Of a stretch of 43,717 nt of DNA, positions 16,185 to 23,114 are shown one piece after another. The translations under genes and the position numbers were made by a program. Below the pieces are notes generated by a model. That model did no database searches and was not told the DNA's origin. It was given only the letters and a program-made list of their open reading frames with translations. The DNA is taken from contig UQIS01000019.1 in assembly GCA_900541245.1 (NCBI GenBank), forward strand, positions 1 to 43,717, read 5' to 3'. How positions within the stretch are numbered: position 1 is the stretch's first letter; each line of letters opens with the position of its first letter. The stretch comes from an uncultured Collinsella sp. GTDB lineage: Bacteria > Actinomycetota > Coriobacteriia > Coriobacteriales > Coriobacteriaceae.

Positions 16185-17486
16185 CTATGCCAGCTTGTCG
16201 ATCTGCCCAATCTCCCAAAGCGGAATATTGATGAGCATGCCCTCGTCTCTATATGCCGCCAGGGAGCTCCTCACGCAACGCTCGAGTTTGAATTTTTCGC
16301 AGGCTATTTTCAGACTCTTCGCTTTAAGGTTCTCTGCCGCCTTGACCTCAAGCGGAAGCACGGTTCCCGCATGGTCGATGGCAAAGTCGGTTTCGGCATT
16401 GCCGGAGGTAGAGGACCAATACGCGGGAGTTTTGTCCTGGAGCAAAAGCTCCTGCGCGACGTATTGTTCGGTCAGCGAACCTTTGAACTCGGTAAAAACA
16501 GCGGATCCGTTAAGAACGATGGCCGGAGAGAGACCGGAGAGCGCTCCGAGGATACCGGTGTCGATGCAGAACAGTTTGAAGCCCGAGAGGTCTTCATAGC
16601 TCGAGAGCGGCGCCTTTAGAGCGGAAACACGTGGCACCTTATGAACGATTCCGTAGTCCGTGAGCCACTGGAGGCTTTCCTCGAAATCGCGTGCGCGCGC
16701 TCCGGGACGAAGGGCGCCATAGACAAACTTCTTGTTCTCCTTTGCAAGCTGGCCGGGAAGGGATTTCCAAACCAACCTCATGCGCTCGACGATGCGGGCG
16801 GGTGCATGTTTGCCAAAATCGGATTCGTAAGCCTCGATGATTTGCTGTTGAAGCCTTCGGGCTTCGATGAAGTCGCGTGTCTCGGCGAAAGTGGAGACAA
16901 CTTCGGGCATACCGCCGACAACAAGGTATTCCTTGAGCAAGTGCTCGAGCTTTTCGGTAACGTTTGCTAGAAGGTTCATGTCTGCGGCAAGGATGGCGTC
17001 GGCGAGCGGGTTGCCGTCGACGGCACGAACGAACTCAGCAAACCCCATGGGACGCATGGTGAGCTGGTCGATTTTGCCGACGGGAAATGACTCGTTTTCG
17101 CGTCGGAGCGCGAGGCCCATATAGGAACCGGCTGCTACGATGTGGTATTCGGGTGCAAGCTCGTTGAAGTACTTGAGCGAGGTGATCCCGCGTGGCGCCT
17201 CTTGGATCTCGTCGAAGATGATGAGCGTGTCTTCCGGCGTTACGGTTTGGCCACGTAGGAGTTCTATCTGGGAGATGATGCGCTTGGGGTCGAGGTTCCC
17301 ATCGAACAGCGAGCGTGTGCTCGGCTCGAGCATAAAGTCAAAACGAATGACGTTTCGATACTGCTGGCTTGCGAATTCGTTAAGAAGCCAAGTCTTTCCT
17401 GTCTGGCGGGCTCCCTTAAGCAAGAGAGGTTTGCGATTCGCCCTTGATTTCCAAGCGATAAGTTCACTCATAAGCTGTCGCTGCAT
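16185..17486 (-). CDS. AAA ATPase with C-terminal DUF4143 domain
   Basis: A 433-residue protein of the ATPase/DUF4143 family common in gut bacteria and archaea. The N-terminal AAA domain shows Walker A in GARQTGKTWLL (about 25–35), Walker B in TLIIFDEIQEAP, and a sensor region YHIVAAGSYMG. The C-terminal DUF4143 has a PD-(D/E)XK-like nuclease signature in ETDFAIDHAGTVLPLEVKA. The cellular role of the family is not established. ATG 17486 is preceded by GGGAGG; TTG 17498 is an alternative. Its base composition is visibly less GC-rich than the flanking genes, and it sits between two family B palindromes and beside a tRNA gene, consistent with horizontal acquisition. Confidence 0.88.
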   Translation of the reverse strand: MQRQLMSELIAWKSRANRKPLLLKGARQTGKTWLLNEFASQQYRNVIRFDFMLEPSTRSLFDGNLDPKRIISQIELLRGQTVTPEDTLIIFDEIQEAPRGITSLKYFNELAPEYHIVAAGSYMGLALRRENESFPVGKIDQLTMRPMGFAEFVRAVDGNPLADAILAADMNLLANVTEKLEHLLKEYLVVGGMPEVVSTFAETRDFIEARRLQQQIIEAYESDFGKHAPARIVERMRLVWKSLPGQLAKENKKFVYGALRPGARARDFEESLQWLTDYGIVHKVPRVSALKAPLSSYEDLSGFKLFCIDTGILGALSGLSPAIVLNGSAVFTEFKGSLTEQYVAQELLLQDKTPAYWSSTSGNAETDFAIDHAGTVLPLEVKAAENLKAKSLKIACEKFKLERCVRSSLAAYRDEGMLINIPLWEIGQIDKLA

Positions 17487-17505
17487 ATTGCCTCCCAACC
17501 CTCTC

Positions 17506-17512
17506 GGCTAGT
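17506..17512 (-). promoter_or_regulatory. possible -10 of the DUF4143 ATPase gene
   Basis: On the minus strand TATACT lies about 20 bases before the ribosome-binding site, immediately downstream of the 33-bp repeats. No good -35 is seen, which would fit activator-dependent or repeat-bound control. Confidence 0.35.
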
Positions 17513-17529
17513 ATAAGGCCATTTGGGAG

Positions 17530-17617
17530 TTTCCATCGGAAAATGTGGGAGACAACTACGTTTTTCCATCGGAAAATGTGGGAGACAACCACGTTTTTCC
17601 ATCGGAAAATGTGGGAA
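17530..17617. repeat. 33-bp tandem repeat, about 2.7 units
   Basis: Units start at 17530, 17563 and 17596. Each contains TTTCCATCGGAAAATGTGGG and, in the first two, AGACAACYACG. Each unit includes the small palindrome TTTCC-ATC-GGAAA. Period 33 is about three helical turns. It lies directly upstream of the ATPase gene and abuts family B copy 3. There are no spacers, so it is not a CRISPR array. Confidence 0.85.
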
Positions 17618-17625
17618 CACCAACC

Positions 17626-17696
17626 TAAGTTGCGGTGGAATAGTTCCTAAATGGGCTGGTAAACTACCAAAACAGGAACTATTCCACCGCAACTTA
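17626..17696. repeat. family B palindromic element, copy 3
   Basis: A 71-bp element with perfect 23-bp arms: TAAGTTGCGGTGGAATAGTT at 17626 onward and its exact inverse ending at 17696. The best-preserved copy. Arm bases inside the conserved GCGGTGGAATAG differ from copies 1 and 2 (TTCCT versus GGACT) yet still pair, so pairing is maintained. Confidence 0.9.
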
Positions 17697-17700
17697 GAGC

Positions 17701-17781
17701 CCCGCCGGCGTGTAAAAGAAACGAGCCCGCATCCCTTGGGGACACGGGCTCGAAAGCTCCATATGGTAGGGGCGGTGGGAC
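17701..17781. repeat. 81-bp direct duplication of tRNA-Leu 3' end plus terminator, copy 1
   Basis: Positions 17701–17781 match 17897–17977 at 78 of 81 positions with an offset of 196. The duplicated unit covers the terminator hairpin (CGAGCCCG/CGGGCTCG) and the last 18 or so bases of the tRNA-Leu acceptor/T-arm region including CCA. The tRNA body is missing in this copy. Confidence 0.85.
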
Positions 17782-17785
17782 ATCC

Positions 17786-17880
17786 GCGCATTTGCTGCGC
17801 AAATGCGCACCGGCTTCGGCCGCCTGTCGGCGCCCTCGCCGGCTCGCTACGGACGCTGCGCGTCCGCTTAACGCTCGCCC
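17786..17880. repeat. hairpin-rich spacer between the duplications
   Basis: GCGCATTTGC (17786–17795) pairs with GCAAATGCGC (17799–17808). Further short stems such as GGACG/CGTCC follow. At about 17884–17906 the plus strand reads GCGGGTGCGAGTCCCACCGG, which looks like an altered tRNA T-arm in inverted orientation. No gene is seen in 17487–17959. Confidence 0.55.
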
Positions 17881-17896
17881 CCTCGCGGGTGCGAGT

Positions 17897-17977
17897 CCCA
17901 CCGGCATCTAAAAGAAACGAGCCCGCATCCCTTGGGGACACGGGCTCGAAAGCTCCATATGGTAGGGGCGGTGGGAC
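17897..17977. repeat. 81-bp direct duplication, copy 2 (at the functional tRNA)
   Basis: Intact copy overlapping the 3' end of tRNA-Leu and its terminator; partner of 17701–17781. Confidence 0.85.
17909..17948 (-). terminator. tRNA-Leu terminator
   Basis: On the minus strand CGAGCCCG pairs with CGGGCTCG (17941–17948 with 17918–17925), with an inner TCCC/GGGA stem, followed by TTTCTTTTA. It lies 12 bases past the CCA end. A second copy lies in the upstream duplication (17722–17752). Confidence 0.85.
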
Positions 17978-18044
17978 TCGAACCCACAATCCTTGCGGCG
18001 AGAGATTTTAAGTCTCCTGCGTATGCCAATTCCGCCACGCCCCC
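17960..18044 (-). tRNA. tRNA-Leu (anticodon UAA)
   Basis: The minus-strand sequence begins GGGGGCGTGGCGGAATTGGC (18044 downward). The acceptor stem GGGGGCG pairs with CGCCCCT; the anticodon arm GGAGACTTAAAATCTC gives anticodon UAA. A long variable arm (class II), the T-arm GTGGGTTCGAGTCCCAC and an encoded CCA are present. Length is 82 nt plus CCA. Confidence 0.95.
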
Positions 18045-18075
18045 GTGAGACTAGAAGTCTAGCACAAGCCGTCCG

Positions 18076-18699
18076 TTACGCGTTGACGGCCATCGAGTGT
18101 TGGCCCGACTTCTCCAGGAACTCTTGGAACTTTGCCTCGTCGCCCTTGTTTTGATACTGCAGGGCCAGCAGGTACTCCAGTCGGCAGCGCTTGACCGGGT
18201 CGTCGCCGACATCCTCGAGCATGCGCTCCAGCTCGGGAATGTCGTTGTGGCGCTTGAGGATCATCGTGTCGTACATCAGTTGGCATTCGTGCGCGACTGC
18301 CTCGGCCTGACCGCCCTCAAAGCCCTTGATCTCGTGCAACAGCTCTTTGGACTTTTTGCGGTCCTCCTGGCCAACATAGTAGTTAAAGGCTTTGATCACC
18401 AGGTCGACGCGCTGCATCTTGGGGAGGTTGAGCCCCAGCAGCAGATCGAACATCTCGCTGGCACGCTCGTGGTCCTCGCGCAGCAGATAGGAGTTCAGGC
18501 GCAGGTAGTCGCGGTTGTAGCGTGGGTACAGCATGCTGGTGAGTTTGCCGTCGAGCAAACGATCGAACTCGTCCCACTGCTTGGCGGCCATCAATTGCTG
18601 CAGGCGTTTAAACGTGGTGCGTTTTTTGACGCTAAAGAACACCGACACGGCGATGCAGATGATAACGACGGCGGTCCAGAGGGTGCGGGAATCGGGCAT
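18076..18699 (-). CDS. membrane-anchored TPR-like protein of unknown function
   Basis: A 207-residue protein with one N-terminal TM helix (about residues 7–23, LWTAVVIICIAVSVFF), a basic stop-transfer KKRTTFKR, then an all-helical region resembling tetratricopeptide repeats (AKQWDEFDRLLDG, HERASEMFDLLLG, EDRKKSKELLHEI, NKGDEAKFQEFLEKSG). I do not recognise a named family. The topology suggests a cytoplasmic scaffold anchored in the membrane. It ends 31 bases upstream of the tRNA on the same strand, so read-through into the tRNA is possible. Confidence 0.75.
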   Translation of the reverse strand: MPDSRTLWTAVVIICIAVSVFFSVKKRTTFKRLQQLMAAKQWDEFDRLLDGKLTSMLYPRYNRDYLRLNSYLLREDHERASEMFDLLLGLNLPKMQRVDLVIKAFNYYVGQEDRKKSKELLHEIKGFEGGQAEAVAHECQLMYDTMILKRHNDIPELERMLEDVGDDPVKRCRLEYLLALQYQNKGDEAKFQEFLEKSGQHSMAVNA

Positions 18700-18862
18700 A
18701 TTAGGGTCCTTAGTCGCTCATAAAGCGAGCGGTATGACAACACGTACTAGATGTATTATACGCAGCGCACAAGCAAACTGGCATAAAAGCTCATCGAGGC
18801 CGAGTGCCATCGCTCGCTGCGGTACACTTACCTAAAGTAAACCATGAAGGGAGACATTACCT

Positions 18863-19150
18863 ATGAAAAAGATCGTTTTGGCTTGCGGTGCTGGCGCTGC
18901 TACTTCCACGCTCGTTGCCCAGAAGGTCGCTACCCTGCTCGACGCCAACGGTTATGCCGACAAGTACGAGATCGTGCAGTGCGCCATCTCCGAGGCCAAG
19001 GATTACTGCGACGAGGGCGCTGACCTGCTGATCGCCACCACCGTTGCCCCCGAGGGCCTCACCTGCCCGTACGTGAGTGGCGTGCCCTTCATGACCGGCA
19101 TGAACCGCGTTGCCGCCGAGAAGGCCGTTCTCGACGTCATGGCTCAGTAG
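18863..19150 (+). CDS. PTS system EIIB component, galactitol/GatB type
   Basis: A 95-residue PTS EIIB domain. The active-site phosphocysteine is Cys8 in the loop LACGAGAATSTLVAQKV, typical of the Gat family, and the rest fits the lactose/galactitol EIIB fold (LLIATTVAPEGLTCPYVSGV). EIIB relays phosphate from EIIA to the sugar on EIIC. No EIIA or EIIC lies nearby, so it is an orphan whose partners must be encoded elsewhere, or it has a regulatory role. GAAGGGAG lies upstream of ATG 18863. The VOC gene follows after 11 bases, so the two form an operon. Confidence 0.9.
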   Translation: MKKIVLACGAGAATSTLVAQKVATLLDANGYADKYEIVQCAISEAKDYCDEGADLLIATTVAPEGLTCPYVSGVPFMTGMNRVAAEKAVLDVMAQ

Positions 19151-19161
19151 GCGCTGACTGC

Positions 19162-19536
19162 ATGAGTGAGCAGAACGCCAACCCGGTAGAGCTCTTTGGT
19201 ATGCGCGTTGCCCATGTGGGCATTAACGCCACCGACCCGGCAGACGCCCTGGAGATCGCGGAGCTGTTCTCGACGATGATGGGCCTGCCCGTCATCGAGA
19301 CCCCGGTTTCGTACTTCAACGATTCGCTGGTCGAGATCATGAAGCAGAACGTTCGTGGCACCAAGGGCCACATCGGCTTTGCCGTTAACGACATCGATGC
19401 GGCTGAGAAGTGGTTTGCCGAGCGCGGGCTCGAGGTCAACGAAGAGTCGCGCGCGCTGCTGCCCGACGGTGGCACCAAGCTCGTGTATTTTAAGCGCGAG
19501 TTCGCCGGTTTCGCCGTGCACCTGTGCCGCGAGTAG
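19162..19536 (+). CDS. VOC/glyoxalase-fold protein
   Basis: A 124-residue vicinal-oxygen-chelate protein: VAHVGINATDPADALEIAE (first βαβββ), IGFAVNDIDAAEKWFAERG (second) and VYFKREFAGFAVHLC. VOC proteins include glyoxalase I, epimerases, dioxygenases and resistance proteins; the substrate is not predictable. Only some metal-ligand positions (His in AHVGI, His in GHIGF) are apparent. Co-transcription with an EIIB suggests a sugar or sugar-acid link. I recall similar VOC domains fused to KDPG aldolases, but that is uncertain. Confidence 0.8.
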   Translation: MSEQNANPVELFGMRVAHVGINATDPADALEIAELFSTMMGLPVIETPVSYFNDSLVEIMKQNVRGTKGHIGFAVNDIDAAEKWFAERGLEVNEESRALLPDGGTKLVYFKREFAGFAVHLCRE

Positions 19537-19556
19537 CGCACAAGCTGCCATAGCTG

Positions 19557-19595
19557 GCAAAAAGGGATAGGGCCGCGTGGCCCTATCCCTTTATT
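19557..19595. terminator. bidirectional terminator
   Basis: A 14-bp perfect stem (AAAGGGATAGGGCC 19561–19574 with its inverse 19579–19592) and a GCGT loop, with A-run before and T-rich after. It serves both the VOC gene (plus) and the converging sensor kinase (minus). Confidence 0.93.
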
Positions 19596-19611
19596 TATGC
19601 CGAGGGGCTTC

Positions 19612-20907
19612 CTATCGTGGCAGGCGAATCGTAAAGCGGCTGCCGACCCCTTCGACCGAGGTCACACCGATGACGCCGCCGTGGCTGTCGACGATCCACT
19701 TGGCGATCGCAAGCCCCAGACCCGAACCCTGTGCGCCGGCATCGCGCGCGTTGTCGGCACGGTAGAACCGCTCGAACGCGTGAGCTGCGGATTCCTGGTT
19801 CATGCCGATGCCCTCGTCCTCAACACTTATGTCGATCGTGCCCGCGCCCGCATCCGGCGTTATGCCAAATGTGACGGTCGTTCCCGCATCCGAGTACTTG
19901 GCGGCGTTTTGCACGATCACGCGCAGAGCCTGCTTCACGAGCGCCACGTCAACGGGCGCGTCGCAGCGCGGGTCGCTGACAAGCACAGCGTCAAAGGCCA
20001 GTCGATACGTGTGCTCGGTATCGATCATCTGCGATTCCTCGCATACCTCGCCGACCAGTGCGGCCAGGTTGGTATTCGCGCGCCGTAGGACCGTGCGCCC
20101 GGCATCGCCGCGCGCCAAAAACAGCAGCTGCTCCACGAGCTCTTGCATGTGCTCGCTTTCGGCCTTAAGGGACGCGATGGATTCTGCCAGCACGTCCGGG
20201 TCGTTTTTGCCCCAGCGGTCGAGCATGTTTACGTAGCCCTGAATCACCGCGATGGGCGTGCGCAGCTCGTGGCTCGCGTCGTTGACAAAGCGCATCTGCT
20301 GCAGCTTGGCCTCTTGCATCTGACGCAGCAGGCGGTTGAGTGCGACCTCGATGCTTGCCAGGTCGGCGTCGCCGGTGGTGACGCTCGGCGAGTCGACGCT
20401 TGCGCGCTCGATGGCCTGCTCCAGTGTTTCCATTTTGCCGCCGGCGAGTTGCATGCGGCCGAGTTCGTCCACGCGCAGGGCCAGATCGTTGAGCGGCGCC
20501 ATGGTGCGGCGCACGCGGCGGGCGCCGCCGAGCATGTTGAGCACGCTGATGACCTGCCAACCCACAACGACAAGGTAGAGAGGCCATAGCGTGATGAGGT
20601 CCTGCGCGAGGGGGAAAGTCTTGGTGGTACGCGCAAGCTCGACGGTATAGGTGAGCGTTGCCAGGTCCCAGCCGCGCGCAGGCGCCAGCGACATGCCGTG
20701 AACGGCGACGCCGGGGATCCATCCTGCGGTAAACGCGCCGTCGGGCAGCATCTGGTTGTATCCATAGACGAGGATCGCCGCCGCAATCACCATCAGCAGC
20801 AGATCGAGCCAGACGTAGCTCATCAAGCGGCGCCACATATAGCTCCAGTTGATGGCGCGGGCGATGGATGTGACGCGCTTGGCCTCGGCGTTACGCGCGG
20901 CAGACAT
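19612..20907 (-). CDS. two-component sensor histidine kinase
   Basis: A 431-residue membrane kinase. TM1 (about residues 26–46, DLLLMVIAAAILVYGY), an extracytoplasmic loop of about 60 residues and TM2 (TLWPLYLVVVGWQVISV) precede a HAMP-like linker. The HisKA H-box is FVNDASHELRTPIAVIQG (His near 213). N-box IVQNAAKYSD, G1 VEDEGIGM, F-box FERFYRADNARD and G2 GSGLGLAIAK are intact, so it should be active. The ATG at 20907 overlaps the last 17 bases of the response regulator gene; the longer upstream frame is only the antisense-free shadow of the regulator. The signal sensed is unknown. Confidence 0.93.
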   Translation of the reverse strand: MSAARNAEAKRVTSIARAINWSYMWRRLMSYVWLDLLLMVIAAAILVYGYNQMLPDGAFTAGWIPGVAVHGMSLAPARGWDLATLTYTVELARTTKTFPLAQDLITLWPLYLVVVGWQVISVLNMLGGARRVRRTMAPLNDLALRVDELGRMQLAGGKMETLEQAIERASVDSPSVTTGDADLASIEVALNRLLRQMQEAKLQQMRFVNDASHELRTPIAVIQGYVNMLDRWGKNDPDVLAESIASLKAESEHMQELVEQLLFLARGDAGRTVLRRANTNLAALVGEVCEESQMIDTEHTYRLAFDAVLVSDPRCDAPVDVALVKQALRVIVQNAAKYSDAGTTVTFGITPDAGAGTIDISVEDEGIGMNQESAAHAFERFYRADNARDAGAQGSGLGLAIAKWIVDSHGGVIGVTSVEGVGSRFTIRLPR

Positions 20908-21676
20908 AGCCCACCCCACGCACGGTCTGGATGATGCGGGCGCCGCCGGCGTCCTCGATCTTGGCGCGCAGGTGCGCGATGTGTACGTCGACGTTGTTGG
21001 TGTCGCCCACGTATTCATAGCCCAGCGCTTCGTGCGCGATGCGCTCGCGGGTGAGCACGGTTTCGGCATGCGCCATAAGCAGGGCGAGAACGTCGAACTC
21101 GCGGGCCGTGAGCGCGATGGGCGAGCCGCCGACCGTGACTTCGCGGCGGTTGGGGTCGAGCGCAACCGAGTTAACGGTAAGCGCGGCGGGGGAGGGCGAA
21201 GCGGAAACCTGGATTGAGTCGCTGACCGGGGGCATCGCGGCGGCACTCCCGCTCTCGCCGCCCTTCATACCAGCCCTGGCGCCGGCGTCGCCAACGCCCG
21301 AAGCCGCCCGCACGGCCTCCGAGCGCTTCAGCGCTACGCGGATCCGTGCGAACAGCTCCTCAATCGCAAACGGCTTGGTCAGGTAATCGTCGGCGCCGGC
21401 ATCGAGCCCGGCCACCTTGTCCATCACGGCATCGCGCGCGGTGACCATGATCACCGGCACATCCTTGTGCTTGCGGACACGCCGCAAGACCTCCATGCCG
21501 TTGAGCTGCGGCAACAGCACATCGAGCAGAATCAAATCGTAGTCGCGCTCTAGTGCCAGGTCCACGGCGGTGCGGCCGTCGGCGGCATGTTCCACCTGGT
21601 AGCCCTCGTGCTCCAGCTCGAGCGTCACAAAGCGGGCGATTTTCTCCTCGTCCTCTACGATCAGGATCCGTGCCAT
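20891..21676 (-). CDS. OmpR/PhoB-family response regulator
   Basis: A 261-residue regulator. The receiver domain has acidic residues EDEEK, phospho-acceptor Asp in LILLDVLLPQLNG (about 52), VTARDAV and Lys in LTKPFAIEEL. The C-terminal winged helix has LTAREFDVLALLM and NVDVHIAHLRAKIE...RGVGYV. Between them is an unusually long linker (about residues 125–165) rich in Ala, Gly, Ser and Met, giving a length 35 residues above the norm. It pairs with the overlapping kinase gene. Confidence 0.95.
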   Translation of the reverse strand: MARILIVEDEEKIARFVTLELEHEGYQVEHAADGRTAVDLALERDYDLILLDVLLPQLNGMEVLRRVRKHKDVPVIMVTARDAVMDKVAGLDAGADDYLTKPFAIEELFARIRVALKRSEAVRAASGVGDAGARAGMKGGESGSAAAMPPVSDSIQVSASPSPAALTVNSVALDPNRREVTVGGSPIALTAREFDVLALLMAHAETVLTRERIAHEALGYEYVGDTNNVDVHIAHLRAKIEDAGGARIIQTVRGVGYVCRA

Positions 21677-21694
21677 ACGTGCCCCCGTCTGCGA

Positions 21695-22237
21695 TTACTT
21701 GTCGTCGTTCAGATTTTGCTTGATGTCGTCCGCGGCATCGGCGGCGTGATTCATAAGGTTGTTGATGCTGCCGGGCACGTCGCCGTCGCTGTCGATGCGG
21801 TAGCGCATGCCAAAGAACAGGCCAATCAGCATCAGCCATATCGTGGCGCCCCAGGCAAACAGCGCGACGATGGGAATCAGGATGGGAATGTTGAGAATGA
21901 TCGCATCGCGGCGCGTGGCGATAAACTTGGTGTCCAGGCTCAGGCGGAAGAGCTTTTTGAGGTACTCCCATACGCTGTCCATCTTCTTAGAGAAGTCGGT
22001 CTTTTCGCTCGACTTTTCGTAGGCGGCCTGCGCGGCGACCATCTCGGCCGAGGGCTCATCGACTGGCGCTGACTCGGTGGCGGCATGCGCCGATGTGGTC
22101 TGGGTCTTGCCCTGCGTCTCAAGCCAAATGATGGCATCCAGAACGTTGCCGTCGGCGGCGTCGAGCGCGGCCTTGGCATCGGTGTAGCTCACGTTGCACT
22201 TGGTGCGGATGGTTTCAACTTTTTCGAGGTCGTCCAT
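21695..22237 (-). CDS. UBA/TS-N domain plus DUF4342 membrane protein
   Basis: A 180-residue protein. Residues 1–45 (VETIRTKCNVSYTDAKAALD, VLDAIIWLETQGK) form a UBA/EF-Ts N-like three-helix fold. An Ala/Glu/Ser-rich linker follows, then a DUF4342 domain (KLFRLSLDTKFIATRRDAI) with a membrane hairpin (LNIPILIPIVALFAWGATIWLMLIGLFFG split over two helices near 118–145). The tail is acidic and amphipathic. Function unknown. It is the first gene of an operon with the response regulator (18-base gap) and kinase, suggesting it feeds into or is controlled by that system. GAAAGGACAGG is the RBS. Confidence 0.85.
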   Translation of the reverse strand: MDDLEKVETIRTKCNVSYTDAKAALDAADGNVLDAIIWLETQGKTQTTSAHAATESAPVDEPSAEMVAAQAAYEKSSEKTDFSKKMDSVWEYLKKLFRLSLDTKFIATRRDAIILNIPILIPIVALFAWGATIWLMLIGLFFGMRYRIDSDGDVPGSINNLMNHAADAADDIKQNLNDDK

Positions 22238-22350
22238 GACCTGTCCTTTCGTTCGATGGGCGCGACGCCGGGCGATCTGCCCGGGCGCGAGCGTTGCGTT
22301 CGGCGGCCTGCGTGACGCCGCCCCGCCCTTGGTCGAACTCTATAGTGCAG

Positions 22351-22378
22351 GTTATAGATTAAGCGATTCTTGAGCCAA
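22351..22378 (-). promoter_or_regulatory. promoter of the DUF4342–two-component operon
   Basis: Minus strand TTGGCT (22378–22373), a 16-bp spacer, TATAAC (22356–22351), about 115 bases upstream of the ATG. Good match at both boxes. Confidence 0.6.
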
Positions 22379-22447
22379 GATTAATGTTGGATGAGTTTTT
22401 TCGCGGCGGTGGGGAGGGGGGAGGTGTCTTTCTGGATAGCTAGCAGC

Positions 22448-22628
22448 GAGGTCTAATACTTTTCCCGAGAAGTGAACGAGCTAAAACGGACCCCCGAAGC
22501 ATCGACACTTTAGAGGTGCCGTTTCCTGCGGTTTTGGCGTTAGAATCCTGCGATTTTGCCACTGGAAAATGCGGATGCTCCAGGGGTTCAAAAACAGCCG
22601 TTCACTTCGCGGAAAAGTATTAGACCTC
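22448..22628. repeat. 181-bp palindromic element (MITE-like or structured RNA)
   Basis: Outer arms 22448–22478 and 22599–22628 pair almost fully; the left begins GAGGTCTAATACTTTTCC and the right ends GGAAAAGTATTAGACCTC. An inner pair GACCCCCGAAGCATC / GATGCTCCAGGGGTTC continues the stem. No convincing ORF is inside. It occupies most of the 552-base gap between the DUF4342 operon and the next gene. Confidence 0.85.
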
Positions 22629-22789
22629 GATAGCGGGGGATGGGGTGCCGGTGCAAAACGGCGTCAAGGGTTGGTCGAGCAGGCGGTTTCTTCATTGATG
22701 TCCGCACGACATGTGACACTTACCCTGTCGCCCTGCTCTGCCGCGGCGGCATGTACCTGAACAACGACCCTCTAAGGAGCTCGATAGTA

Positions 22790-23029
22790 ATGAGTGACAA
22801 CACCAAGCATCTCGCAAAGAAGTGCGTCAAGGACGCGGGGCCGTGCCTCGCGCTGTGCCTTGCCGGCGCAGCGGTCGCGCTGCTGGCTGTTCTGGGGCCA
22901 TTCGACGTGCTCCGAAGTGCCGTCTCTCTACACATTTGCATGGCCCTTGCCGGCGCCATGATGACCGGCGGCGTGCTCGATCTGGTTTTTTGGGTGCTTG
23001 ACCCGTTTGGATGGAAGAACGAGGGGTAG
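22790..23029 (+). CDS. small two-TM membrane protein, unknown
   Basis: A 79-residue protein with two hydrophobic helices (CLALCLAGAAVALLAVLG and HICMALAGAMMTGGVLDLVF) joined by a short loop, and a C-terminal WVLDPFGWKNEG. I do not recognise a family. ATG 22790 has AAGGAG at 22774–22779; an ATG at 22751 lacks an RBS. Codon use and hydropathy support a real gene, but there is no homology evidence. Confidence 0.6.
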   Translation: MSDNTKHLAKKCVKDAGPCLALCLAGAAVALLAVLGPFDVLRSAVSLHICMALAGAMMTGGVLDLVFWVLDPFGWKNEG

Positions 23030-23114
23030 GCCCCAAAGGATGGGAGGGCTGGAACGGTTAGCTTAGTGATCGTGCAAAATGCGGGCTAGCGACTTACAGG
23101 GAAGTGGTAATCCG

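Noticed and set aside
17530..17617. CRISPR array
   Set aside because: The 33-bp units abut each other with no spacers and there are no cas genes in the window.
17523..18011. ORFs across the tandem repeat and tRNA region on both strands
   Set aside because: They read through repeats, terminators and a tRNA gene, and the peptides (for example GGTRTHN) are typical of translated tRNA sequence.
22569..22760. 63-codon ORF leaving the palindromic element
   Set aside because: Begins inside the palindrome arm, lacks an RBS and shows no coding character.
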